A stretch of DNA of 17,783 nucleotides from an uncultured Bacteroidia bacterium (GCA_903859795.1 CAIOOC010000097.1:1-17783), one strand, 5' to 3'. Positions 8,442 through 16,739 are shown, counted from the stretch's first letter. Notes: generated from the letters alone by a model not told the origin. Numbers and translations are program-made.

Positions 8442-9683
8442 ATGAATTCACGCGAACGCATTATCGCAGCAATTAATCACCAGCAGCCCGACAGGGTTCC
8501 AATCGATCTCGGAGCAACTCCCAGTTCCGGTATTTCAGTGGTTGCTTACCAAAACCTGATCAAATATTTAGGCAAGGACCACCTTAAGACGCATGCCTAT
8601 GATGTAATCCAGGAAGTTGCTCAACCAGAGATGGAGTTGCTTGAACATTTTAATGTAGATGTGATCGACATTGGCAGACACTTCAATACGGGTGAAAACT
8701 ACTGGAAGGAGATAGAGATTATCTCAGATCACAAGGCACTTTATCCAAATTGGCTAAAAACAGAGCGACTTTCGGATGATTCAAACATAATCTATGGATC
8801 AAGTGGCGAAGTTATTGGCAGGATGCCTGTGGGGGCGACGTTTTTTGATCAGACAATTTTTCCATACCTTGATGGATATCCCGATAATTACAAAAACCTG
8901 GCTCACGATATGAAACGGGTAATTTGGGGAGGTGTTGGATTTACCCCCTGGGACTGGTCCGATGAAAAGGATTTTTACACGATGCTGCGAGAAAAGACAA
9001 TCGATCTTAAATCGAAAACCGACAAAGCACTGCTTTTGGGAATTGGCTGTAATCTGTTCGAATGGGGAACATTTATCCGGAGAATGGACAACTTCCTGAT
9101 GGATTTGCTTGCCGACCCGTCGAATGTTCATTCATTTCTCGATGCACTTATGGAAAGCCACATGAATGGTCTTCAAAAAACTATTGAAGCCGTTGGCGAT
9201 GTGGTGGATATTATTAAATTTGGAGATGATCTGGGAATGACCAACGGTCCGTTTATGTCGGTTGAAATGTATCGGGAATTCTTTAAACCACGTCATAAAC
9301 AACTGTGCGATTATGTAAAAGCAAATTCTACAGCTCATACGATGTTACATTGCTGCGGGGGTGTTTATGAATTGATTCCCGAACTAATCGAAGCCGGATT
9401 TGAGATTTTAAACCCTGTTCAGATCAATGCAGTGAATATGGAACCTGAGCGGTTAAAAACTGAATTTGGGAAGGACCTGGTCTTCTGGGGTGGTGGTTGC
9501 GATACCAAAAGTATTTTGAACAATGCAACTCCCCAACAGGTAAAAGATCATGTGAAACATAATCTGGAGATATTCAGCGTGGGTGGAGGATATGTTTTTA
9601 ATACCGTTCATAACATCATGCCTGATGTACCACCCGAGAATATCGTGGCCATGTTTGATGCTGTAAATGAGTTCAACGGCTGA
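8442..9683 (+). CDS. URO-D family protein (uroporphyrinogen decarboxylase / corrinoid methyltransferase-like)
   Basis: This 413-residue protein without a signal peptide opens SRERIIAAINHQQPDRVPIDLG, the typical start of the URO-D superfamily, which includes HemE and the MtaA/CmuA-type methyltransferases. The methyltransferase branch binds zinc through an HxC...C set. Here H303 and C305 (LHCCGGVYELIP) and C353 (GGGCDTKSIL) fit that role, so a methyltransferase-like protein is more likely than a haem enzyme. Such proteins recur in sugar-catabolic clusters of Bacteroidota and other phyla, to my knowledge without a settled role. It lies 30 bp upstream of the canonical GH38 gene and probably shares its transcript. 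No corrinoid-binding protein, reactivase or second methyltransferase is visible in the window. Demethylation of a methylated sugar is a speculative role. Family assignment is firm; function is open. Confidence 0.85.
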   Translation: MNSRERIIAAINHQQPDRVPIDLGATPSSGISVVAYQNLIKYLGKDHLKTHAYDVIQEVAQPEMELLEHFNVDVIDIGRHFNTGENYWKEIEIISDHKALYPNWLKTERLSDDSNIIYGSSGEVIGRMPVGATFFDQTIFPYLDGYPDNYKNLAHDMKRVIWGGVGFTPWDWSDEKDFYTMLREKTIDLKSKTDKALLLGIGCNLFEWGTFIRRMDNFLMDLLADPSNVHSFLDALMESHMNGLQKTIEAVGDVVDIIKFGDDLGMTNGPFMSVEMYREFFKPRHKQLCDYVKANSTAHTMLHCCGGVYELIPELIEAGFEILNPVQINAVNMEPERLKTEFGKDLVFWGGGCDTKSILNNATPQQVKDHVKHNLEIFSVGGGYVFNTVHNIMPDVPPENIVAMFDAVNEFNG

Positions 9684-9713
9684 AAAGATAAAAAAATCAA
9701 AACTAAACTTAAG

Positions 9714-12383
9714 ATGATGAAAATAGTGTTTTGGAATATTACTGCTTTATTGCTGACCTTGAATCTGTTGCCATTGTTCAGCGTTGCTGTAGCGCAAAGC
9801 ATAGGCACCACATCAAAGGATACAATTCATGTGGTTGGTCATGCCCATATGGATATGAACTGGCTCTGGACATATTCGGAAACGATGAAAATGGCTAATG
9901 ATAATCTGCGTCAGACAGTCGCGTTTATGGATGAGTTTCCCGACTTTGCAATGATTCAAAGCCAGGCATCGGTATATAATTTTGTGGAAAAGGTCGATCC
10001 CCCATTATTCGAACTGGTGAAAAAATATGTAAAAGCCGGTCGTCTCGAGTTAGGCGGTGGGATGTGGACAGAAGGGGATGTCAACCTTTCGTCAGGAGAA
10101 GCTATCGGCCGCTCCTTTTTATTGGCCCAGCATTATTTCCAAAGTCGTTTTGGGAAGATGGCCCATGTAGGGTGGCTGCCCGATAATTTCGGTCATATTT
10201 CACAAATGCCACAGATCCTGAAACAGGCAGGCTGCAATTATTTCTATTTTCACCGGACAAAACCATTCAAAGGCTCTTTCTGGTGGGAGGGAAGTGATAA
10301 TTCAAAGGTATTGTGTTATGCAAATGATGGTTATAACGGAGATATCAAACCTGATCTGAAGGATGAATTTAAGAAGATAACACCCGACAAGCATCGGTTA
10401 CTTCAAATTACCGGTGTTGGCGATCATGGTGGCGGCCCTACCCGTGCAAACATTGATATGGTGCATCAACTCGATAAGACACCTGGTTATCCGGCTGTGA
10501 AATTTACCTCTGCCGGGAATTTCTTTGATAAAATTTCTCATGAGATGGATGGAAGGCCAACCCACCATGGAGAGATGCAGTTTATTTTCGAAGGGTGTTA
10601 TTCAAATGTCTCAGATATCAAGGAGGGAAACCGGAATTGCGAAAATATGCTTTACAGCAGTGAGTTTTTTAATACTCTTCGCTGGCTCAACGGCGATAAA
10701 TACCCTGATACTGAACTTCGCGATCTTTGGACCACAGTCGCTTTTAACCAGTTTCACGATATTCTTCCTGGCTCTGCTATCAATGAGGCCAACAAAGAGG
10801 CCGTTGCACGCTATGCCGACGTGCTGCGCAAATCGACTGATCTGCGTGATAATGCGTTCCGTAAAATGGCCGATGAAGTGAATTTTAAAACCGGTATGGG
10901 ACAACCTGTCGTAGCATATAATCAACACCCTGAATCAAGGAAAACGATTGTTGAGGCGAGTGTCTATTCACATACAGAACCCGTTACGGTTAAAGTAAAC
11001 AGCTGGGGCAATTTTTACGGGTCGAAAAATATCAATCCAATTGATAAAGGTCAGGGAAAAGTTGCCACCGTATTAGTTCGCGACGGTTCAGGAAAGAGTT
11101 ATCCGGCACAGATTGTCTGGGCAAAGGTGACGCCACCTGGATTTACCTCCAAGGTTCAGTTTATTGTCGATGACCTTCCGGCCGGCGGATATAAAACATT
11201 CTACGTCGATGTGACCAAACCCGGCGAATTTAACGAACCAATATTTTTTAAGGACAAAACTTTTGAAACCGACTTTTTCACTATCAAAGTTGATATGAAA
11301 ACCGGCGGTATTGTAAGTCTGATTGACAAGCGTACAAAAACAGAGTGTGTAAAAAAAGGTGGTCAACTTAATACACTCCGGATGTTCCAGGAAGACAAAA
11401 AAGGGGGAATGAAATCATGGGTGCTAAATAAAAACGTTAAAATAGAGGATGTTAAAAATATTAAGAGTGTAAAGGTTGTTGAAAACGGTCCGGTTAGAGC
11501 CTGCATTGAAACCGTTAAGACCTGGGGGAAATCGCGGTTTATCGAGCGTGTCTATATCTATCGCTCATATCCAAGGATTAATTATGATATGGAAGTACAT
11601 TGGCTTGAGACAGGGTCCGATTCAACTGACTCTCCAATGTTGCGTGCCGTATTCCCGCTTGCAATTCAAAATTCGGGATTTTACTGTCAGGTACCCTTTG
11701 ATATTGTCGAAAGACCGGCAAACGGAATGATCGCAGGCAAACCAATAGCAGAATCGCTCAAACATCGCAACGATTATGGAATTGTCTCCGAAGCAAATGA
11801 TGGTCAGGAGGTTCCTGCCCAGAAATGGGTCGATGTCAATGACGGTAAAACTGGTATTGCACTTTTGAATAAGACCAAATATGGTCATTCCTTTGAAAAA
11901 GGTGAACTGAGAATCACATTGATGAGGTCAGCTGGTGACCCTGATATTTATCCTAATCTTGGCAAATTCAATATCAGTTATGCTCTCTATCCCCATGCAG
12001 GAGATTGGAAGAGTGATGTTTGGGCTGAGGGAGACGATTTCAATGTGCCGGTTTATGCAGCTGAACCGCCATCCCTGGCGCTTGTAAAACAACATGCCAC
12101 CCGTCCTGAAGAAGCTACCTTTTTCTCGGTTTTCCCCTCAAACGTTAAAATGACCGGTGCCAAACAGTCGGAAGAGGGTGATGAGCTTATTGTTCGGTTT
12201 GTCGAGATAGAGGGAAAAGAGACATCAGCAAAAATCAATTTGCCAGCAACGATCAAATCTGTTAGAAGACTGAGTATTATCGAGTTACCTCTTGAAAATA
12301 CAGTTGCTCCTGTAACAGAAGGTAATAAAGTTAGCCTTAAATTAAAACCGCACGAAATAGTAACACTTGGAATTAAGCAATAA
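9714..12383 (+). CDS. Canonical exported GH38 alpha-mannosidase
   Basis: This 889-residue protein has a Sec signal peptide (hydrophobic residues 4-25, predicted cut after AVAQ), placing it in the periplasm or outside. All GH38 landmarks are present. HAHMDMNWLW (H43, H45, D47) forms the zinc site, WLPDNFGHISQMPQIL carries nucleophile D157, VGDHGGGPT lies near 235-243, and FHDILPGS contains H348. The C-terminal half from about residue 390 is the usual beta-sandwich region. GH38 enzymes are zinc-dependent retaining alpha-mannosidases that trim N-glycans or other alpha-mannosides. Two adjacent ATG codons (9714 and 9717) could serve as start; the signal peptide works with either. The gene sits between the URO-D gene (30 bp) and the DUF4432 gene (5 bp), which implies one operon. 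Of the three GH38-clan proteins here this is the only one with standard active-site motifs throughout. Confidence 0.93.
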   Translation: MMKIVFWNITALLLTLNLLPLFSVAVAQSIGTTSKDTIHVVGHAHMDMNWLWTYSETMKMANDNLRQTVAFMDEFPDFAMIQSQASVYNFVEKVDPPLFELVKKYVKAGRLELGGGMWTEGDVNLSSGEAIGRSFLLAQHYFQSRFGKMAHVGWLPDNFGHISQMPQILKQAGCNYFYFHRTKPFKGSFWWEGSDNSKVLCYANDGYNGDIKPDLKDEFKKITPDKHRLLQITGVGDHGGGPTRANIDMVHQLDKTPGYPAVKFTSAGNFFDKISHEMDGRPTHHGEMQFIFEGCYSNVSDIKEGNRNCENMLYSSEFFNTLRWLNGDKYPDTELRDLWTTVAFNQFHDILPGSAINEANKEAVARYADVLRKSTDLRDNAFRKMADEVNFKTGMGQPVVAYNQHPESRKTIVEASVYSHTEPVTVKVNSWGNFYGSKNINPIDKGQGKVATVLVRDGSGKSYPAQIVWAKVTPPGFTSKVQFIVDDLPAGGYKTFYVDVTKPGEFNEPIFFKDKTFETDFFTIKVDMKTGGIVSLIDKRTKTECVKKGGQLNTLRMFQEDKKGGMKSWVLNKNVKIEDVKNIKSVKVVENGPVRACIETVKTWGKSRFIERVYIYRSYPRINYDMEVHWLETGSDSTDSPMLRAVFPLAIQNSGFYCQVPFDIVERPANGMIAGKPIAESLKHRNDYGIVSEANDGQEVPAQKWVDVNDGKTGIALLNKTKYGHSFEKGELRITLMRSAGDPDIYPNLGKFNISYALYPHAGDWKSDVWAEGDDFNVPVYAAEPPSLALVKQHATRPEEATFFSVFPSNVKMTGAKQSEEGDELIVRFVEIEGKETSAKINLPATIKSVRRLSIIELPLENTVAPVTEGNKVSLKLKPHEIVTLGIKQ

Positions 12384-12388
12384 AATCT

Positions 12389-13453
12389 ATGACAAAAATG
12401 AATGAGAATAAAAGAGAGATGCTCCGTTATGTAGGAGACTTCAGCCAGTTGTTTGGAATAAAGGAGTATATCCTTGTTGATGGAAAATCCAAAGGAGTAA
12501 GAGCTTATGATGTAAAAAACGGTTCCGGACTTGAATTTACCATTTTGGCAGATCGTTGTCTCGATATTGCCGGGTTGTCGTTCAAAGGAATTAATTGCAG
12601 TTATATCGCAAAAGCGGGGATAGTTGCTCCGGAGTTTTATGACGAAAAAGGTATCGGATTCCTGCGCAGTTATCTCGCGGGATTCCTGACTACATGCGGT
12701 TTACGGAATGTCGGCTCACCTTGCGAAGAAAACGGCGAATATTTCCCGCTTCATGGCAGAATGGCCAACACCCCGGCAGAGCAGGTAAATGACTCAACCG
12801 AATGGATTGATGATGTCCCTGTTCTGACCATTAGCGGACAGATGCGGGAGGCACGTCTCTTTGGAGAAAATCTTGTTCTTGGAAGGAAAATTATCTCGAA
12901 ATATGGCGAAAACAAAATAACACTTCAAAACACAATTGAGAATTTGGGTTTTAAACGTGAAGAATTGAATCTGCTGTTTCACTTTAACATGGGTTATCCG
13001 CTGCTAGATGCTGATTCAATTTTAGTTACCCCTACGGCCAAACTTATTCCGAGAGATCAGGAAGCGATTAACGGCGCAGCCATTTCCGGTGAATGTCAAC
13101 CACCTACTCCGGAGTATGCAGAACAGGTTTTTTATCATGACTTAAATTCGGATAAAGTGGGCAACACCTGCGTTGCACTGATTAATAAGCGACTTGAAAT
13201 CGGGGTTGTACTTCATTACAGTAAAAATCAACTCTTCAATTTTGCCCAATGGAAACAAATGGGAGAAGGTGATTACGTGATGGGTATGGAGCCTTGCAAT
13301 TGTTTTGTCGGTGGCCGCATTGATCCGCGAAACGCAGACGTAAAAGAATACGTTGAACCGGGTGAAATCAGAAGTATCGATCTGACCATAGAACTTCTCA
13401 GCGGAATGGAAGAGATCAATGTAATGATAAAAAAAATAAATGCATTGCTATAA
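12389..13453 (+). CDS. DUF4432 aldose 1-epimerase-like protein
   Basis: This 354-residue protein has no signal peptide and should be cytoplasmic. ADRCLDI near residue 50, LTTCGLRNVG, LHGRMANTP, a long beta-rich core, and MEPCNCFVGGR near the C-terminus match the DUF4432 family. That family has the galactose mutarotase-like fold, and some members are annotated as aldose epimerase-related (E. coli c4013 type). The conserved H in HGR and the acidic residue in EPCNC occupy plausible active-site positions. Proteins of this type commonly sit next to sugar isomerases and kinases, as here: the D-lyxose isomerase gene starts 200 bp downstream. A role in interconverting anomers of the released sugar, or of a phosphorylated or keto sugar, is inferred from context only. 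It begins 5 bp after the GH38 stop, so translational coupling is likely. A second in-frame ATG at 12398 is a possible alternative start. Confidence 0.85.
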   Translation: MTKMNENKREMLRYVGDFSQLFGIKEYILVDGKSKGVRAYDVKNGSGLEFTILADRCLDIAGLSFKGINCSYIAKAGIVAPEFYDEKGIGFLRSYLAGFLTTCGLRNVGSPCEENGEYFPLHGRMANTPAEQVNDSTEWIDDVPVLTISGQMREARLFGENLVLGRKIISKYGENKITLQNTIENLGFKREELNLLFHFNMGYPLLDADSILVTPTAKLIPRDQEAINGAAISGECQPPTPEYAEQVFYHDLNSDKVGNTCVALINKRLEIGVVLHYSKNQLFNFAQWKQMGEGDYVMGMEPCNCFVGGRIDPRNADVKEYVEPGEIRSIDLTIELLSGMEEINVMIKKINALL

Positions 13454-13472
13454 CCACCCTTGCGGTTGAATA

Positions 13473-13518
13473 CCTCTATGTAATCTCTGTGATAACCTTT
13501 GTGTTCCTATGTGGTTTA
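13473..13518 (+). repeat. Degenerate ~11-bp tandem repeat (CTCTGTG/CTTTGTG type)
   Basis: Units CTCTATGTAAT, CTCTGTGATAA, CCTTTGTGTTC and CTATGTGGTTT follow each other just after the DUF4432 stop codon. Short-period elements of this CTCTGTG/CTTTGTG type are familiar to me from intergenic DNA of Bacteroidota. The stretch is not coding. A related element in the opposite orientation lies at 16801-16836. Flanking AACCAC at 13452-13457 and GTGGTT at 13511-13516 could pair, giving a weak stem. Confidence 0.55.
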
Positions 13519-13607
13519 TTTAGTGTTTCACAAGTTATTCAAATGAGTAACAATGGATTATTGAGCGGTATATTCCGAATTTTTAAATTAAATCAATTTT
13601 AAAAAGG

Positions 13608-13649
13608 CTTTCCGATATTTTATCTGAAAGAATTATAATCAAATTATAA
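13608..13649. promoter_or_regulatory. Two adjacent palindromes upstream of the isomerase gene (candidate operator)
   Basis: CTTTCCGATA at 13608-13617 and TATCTGAAAG at 13621-13630 form a near-perfect inverted repeat: nine of ten positions pair, around a 3-bp centre. TTATAAT at 13633-13639 and ATTATAA at 13643-13649 form a second, perfect one with a 3-bp spacer. Both lie within 46 bp of the ATG at 13654. A dimeric repressor site or overlapping promoter for the isomerase-kinase-dehydrogenase unit is plausible. The second palindrome is pure A/T in its arms and could be chance. The rest of the 200-bp gap shows only the repeat at 13473-13518. Confidence 0.45.
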
Positions 13650-13653
13650 AACA

Positions 13654-14328
13654 ATGAAACGCAGCGAAATAAATAAGATTCTGTTGGATGCGAAGTCATT
13701 TATGGCTCAAAAGCAGTTTATCCTTCCACCCTGGGCCTATTGGAGTGTCGAGGATTGGAAAGAAAATAAGGAGAGTGCTCACGAAGTTATCGAAAATATG
13801 CTTGGATGGGACATTACCGATTTTGGATCGGGTGATTTCTACAAAAGAGGTCTCTTTCTTTTCACTATCCGAAATGGCAAATTGCATGTCGATAAAAAGC
13901 CTTATGCAGAAAAAATCATGATTGTTGAGGAAAACCAGGAAACTCCTATGCATTTTCACTGGTCAAAGATGGAAGATATCATCAATCGTGGTGGTGGTAA
14001 TCTGGTCATTGATTTGTACAAGTCGGATAAGGAGGAGGATCTTTCCGATCTTCCTTTTAGTATAAAAACAGATGGAATTGTGCGCAACCTGCAGCCTGGC
14101 GATTCGATAGTATTGACTCCAGGTGAAAGTATATGCCTTGAACAGGGAATATATCACCGATTTTATGGGGAGCCCGGCAAGGGAAAAGTGCTTGTAGGTG
14201 AAGTGAGTTGTGTGAATGATGATTCTGCAGATAATCGGTTCCATGAAACAATCGGAAGATTTCCTGTAATTGAAGAAGATGAGCTGCCAATTCATTTAAT
14301 GGCTTCCGATTACAAAACATTTTTATAA
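13654..14328 (+). CDS. D-lyxose/D-mannose ketol-isomerase (cupin)
   Basis: This 224-residue cytoplasmic protein matches the D-lyxose isomerase family (EC 5.3.1.15), metal-dependent cupins that convert D-lyxose to D-xylulose and often also D-mannose to D-fructose. Metal ligands are visible: H100 and H102 in PMHFHWSKMED, E107, and H168 in QGIYHRFYG, the classic HxHx4E...H cupin set. The segment INRGGGNLVIDLY that follows is also typical, as is the overall length. In a locus rich in alpha-mannosidases, D-mannose is the more likely physiological substrate (inference). It is the first gene of a tight unit: the PfkB kinase gene starts 3 bp after its stop. Two palindromes lie directly upstream, suggesting that transcription starts in the preceding gap. 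Family assignment is firm; the choice between lyxose and mannose is not settled by sequence. Confidence 0.92.
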   Translation: MKRSEINKILLDAKSFMAQKQFILPPWAYWSVEDWKENKESAHEVIENMLGWDITDFGSGDFYKRGLFLFTIRNGKLHVDKKPYAEKIMIVEENQETPMHFHWSKMEDIINRGGGNLVIDLYKSDKEEDLSDLPFSIKTDGIVRNLQPGDSIVLTPGESICLEQGIYHRFYGEPGKGKVLVGEVSCVNDDSADNRFHETIGRFPVIEEDELPIHLMASDYKTFL

Positions 14329-14331
14329 CGG

Positions 14332-15534
14332 ATGAACAGGAAAATTATTGTCGCCGGGACAGGTTGTGCCCTTGCTGATTATTTGTACACAGGAGTCCGG
14401 TTTAATTCTGAGTCCTTTAAAAAATATCTGTCACATAAAGATGGCGATGGTGGTCTTGCTCCGGGAAAGCTTGTTTTTACTGAAGAACTCGAAAATTTCT
14501 CAGGAGTCTCTTATGCGGAAATCAGCAGAGAACTGACTGGTGGAGATTTACCTGCAGCCATTAATATTGGTGGACCGGGGCTTGTTTCTTTAATTAACGC
14601 ATCACAACTTCTGCCAACAGAAGATTTTGAAGTCCGGTTCTATGGTGGGACGGGCAGGGACCAGACAGCTGAATTTATAGAGGATTTGGTCAGGAAAACA
14701 CCTTTAAATATTGACCATTATAAACGGATATCCGATAAAAGGACACCATTTACAGATGTTCTTTCTGATCCTACATTCGATAATAACCATGGCGAACGAA
14801 CCTTCGTCAACAATATCGGCGCTGCATGGGATTATACCCCAGAGCTACTAGGTGACGATTTTTTTGAGGCTGATATCGTATGTTTTGGCGGAACCGCGCT
14901 TGTCCCCCTGATTCACGATAACCTCACGGCTTTATTAACCCGGGCAAAGGACAAAGGGTGTCTGACAGTGGTAAATACAGTTTTTGATTTTCGTAATGAG
15001 AAGAGAAACTCGGGGCAACCCTGGCCGCTTGTCGATACAGTTGAAAATTTCGGGTTAATCGACTTACTTATTATGGATTGCGAAGAGTCACTTAAAATCA
15101 GTGGCAAAAAATCGATCGAAGACGCTGCCCAATATTTTGTGAGTCTGGATATTGCAACACTTGTAATTACGAACGGAGCCCAGGATTTTTATCTGTTCTC
15201 AAATGGAAAGTTATTTGAAAAATCGGAATTGATAAAACTTCCTGTTTCCCGAAGAGTGAACGAAGATTTCAAACATCATCCTGAATCAAAGGGAGATACG
15301 ACAGGATGTGGGGATAATTTTGCAGGAGGAATAATTTCATCATTGGCACACCAACTGAAAACAAGTGAGGCAGAAAAACTTAATTTGATTGAAGCCGTAG
15401 CATGGGGAGTTGCTTCAGGTGGTTTTGCCTGTTATTATGTTGGAGGGACATATATTGAACAAGAACTGGGCGAAAAACACAAAATTGTGGAAATATTTAA
15501 ATATCAGTACATTCAACAAATTTCAACGAAGTGA
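14332..15534 (+). CDS. PfkB family sugar kinase
   Basis: This 400-residue cytoplasmic protein belongs to the PfkB/ribokinase superfamily. The N-terminus reads IVAGTGCALADYLYTG with a following substrate-side region, NIGGPGLVSLINA sits near 78-90 and FYGGTGRD near 103-110. The phosphate-binding anion-hole motif GDTTGCGDNFAGG at 321-333 has D328 as catalytic base. The family norm in that motif is GAGD; here it is GCGD. The protein is longer than typical 300-340-residue members, with additional sequence around residues 25-70. Its position between a ketose-forming isomerase and a mannitol-1-phosphate dehydrogenase-like gene suggests that it phosphorylates D-fructose (or D-xylulose). Substrate cannot be read from the sequence. 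It starts 3 bp after the isomerase stop and overlaps the next gene by 4 bp, so the three genes are almost certainly one transcript. Confidence 0.88.
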   Translation: MNRKIIVAGTGCALADYLYTGVRFNSESFKKYLSHKDGDGGLAPGKLVFTEELENFSGVSYAEISRELTGGDLPAAINIGGPGLVSLINASQLLPTEDFEVRFYGGTGRDQTAEFIEDLVRKTPLNIDHYKRISDKRTPFTDVLSDPTFDNNHGERTFVNNIGAAWDYTPELLGDDFFEADIVCFGGTALVPLIHDNLTALLTRAKDKGCLTVVNTVFDFRNEKRNSGQPWPLVDTVENFGLIDLLIMDCEESLKISGKKSIEDAAQYFVSLDIATLVITNGAQDFYLFSNGKLFEKSELIKLPVSRRVNEDFKHHPESKGDTTGCGDNFAGGIISSLAHQLKTSEAEKLNLIEAVAWGVASGGFACYYVGGTYIEQELGEKHKIVEIFKYQYIQQISTK

Positions 15535-16739
15535 GTCAGGATTCAAATCATAAATTAGTTCTTTTCGGTGCCGGTAAAATTGGACGATCCTTCATTGGTC
15601 AGCTCTTTAGCAGGGGAGGATATGAAGTCATATTTGTTGATGTTTATAAAGCCGTAATTGATGAGCTTAACAAACGCCATTGTTACAATGTGGTAGTAAA
15701 AGATGAAATTGAATCGATCATTTCAGTGAATAATGTGAGAGGGGTTTTTGGCGGAGATGAAAAGGAGGTAATAAGAGAAATTGCAACTGCCCGTTTATTG
15801 GCTGTTTCGGTTGGGTTGCATGGAATGAAGTCAGTTATGCACCTTATAGCCAAAGGTCTGGTTGCAAGATATGAGCTGCCGGATCCAAAACCTCTCGATA
15901 TAATTATCGCTGAGAACCTCAGGAATTCGGCTGAATTTATGCATGTTGAACTTGAAAAACACTTACCCGAAGGATTTCTCCTTTCCAAAAGAGTCGGCCT
16001 TATTGAAACAAGCATCGGGAAAATGGTTCCCATCATGCTTAAGAAAGAGATGGATGCTGATATTCTCCAGGTCTATGCAGAACCTTACAATACCTTAATT
16101 CTCGATAAAAAGGCATTTAAAAATCCGATTCCGGAGATTGAAGGTCTCGCTCCAAAGGAAAATATGAAAGCGTGGGTTGACAGGAAACTGTTTATTCACA
16201 ACCTGGGTCATGCCACGACCGCTTATTTGGGTTTTCTTGCTCATCCTGAATACGCCTTTTTGTACGAAGTTTTATCTGATCAATCAATAAAAGAAAGGGT
16301 TCGACAAACCATGTTACAGGCAGCGAATATTCTGAAAGCAAAATATCCTGATGAATTTACATTCGAGGCGCTTTCGGAGCATACCGATGATCTGATCAGA
16401 CGGTTTCAAAACAGAGCTCTGGGTGATACCGTGTTCAGGGTTGGGTGTGACCTGCAACGTAAGCTTAGTGCAGAAGATCGTTTGTCAGGTGCTGTTCATC
16501 TGGCGCGGGAACTTAACTTGCCTTATGATTTAATACTTTATGGGTTGGTCGCCGGTTTTCACTTTAGGGCAACTGACGAGGCGGGAAATCTATTGGCAGC
16601 AGACATGGAATTTGCCGCATTTTATGCCAAAGGTGTTTCCAATGTTATGACCTCAATTTGCGGGTTCGATGAAAGGGCAGATCAGGATTTAATTGCAAAT
16701 GCAAGTGAGCTCGATAAATCGTTAACGTTTGATAATTAA
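15531..16739 (+). CDS. mtlD-like: Mannitol-1-phosphate 5-dehydrogenase-like oxidoreductase
   Basis: This 402-residue protein has an N-terminal Rossmann motif LFGAGKIGRSFIGQLF (12-26), nearly the FGAGNIGRGFIG of MtlD. FVDV follows, with an acidic residue that favours NAD(H). IIAENLRNSAEF resembles the CAEN region of MtlD. The catalytic signature DRKLFIHNLGHATTAYLG contains K219, N224 and H227, as in long-chain mannitol dehydrogenases. MtlD interconverts fructose 6-phosphate and mannitol 1-phosphate with NAD(H). Length is slightly above the roughly 380 residues of E. coli MtlD. The start is GTG at 15531, overlapping the kinase stop (GTGA), which indicates translational coupling. No ATG precedes the Rossmann motif, so GTG is the sensible start. 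It may instead act on a pentose-derived polyol phosphate if the pathway runs through xylulose. No mannitol PTS gene is visible. Confidence 0.87.
   Translation: MSQDSNHKLVLFGAGKIGRSFIGQLFSRGGYEVIFVDVYKAVIDELNKRHCYNVVVKDEIESIISVNNVRGVFGGDEKEVIREIATARLLAVSVGLHGMKSVMHLIAKGLVARYELPDPKPLDIIIAENLRNSAEFMHVELEKHLPEGFLLSKRVGLIETSIGKMVPIMLKKEMDADILQVYAEPYNTLILDKKAFKNPIPEIEGLAPKENMKAWVDRKLFIHNLGHATTAYLGFLAHPEYAFLYEVLSDQSIKERVRQTMLQAANILKAKYPDEFTFEALSEHTDDLIRRFQNRALGDTVFRVGCDLQRKLSAEDRLSGAVHLARELNLPYDLILYGLVAGFHFRATDEAGNLLAADMEFAAFYAKGVSNVMTSICGFDERADQDLIANASELDKSLTFDN

Noticed and set aside
8442..9683. Calling this gene hemE (haem biosynthesis)
   Set aside because: The HxC...C zinc-type residues and the sugar-locus context favour the methyltransferase-like branch of the URO-D superfamily.
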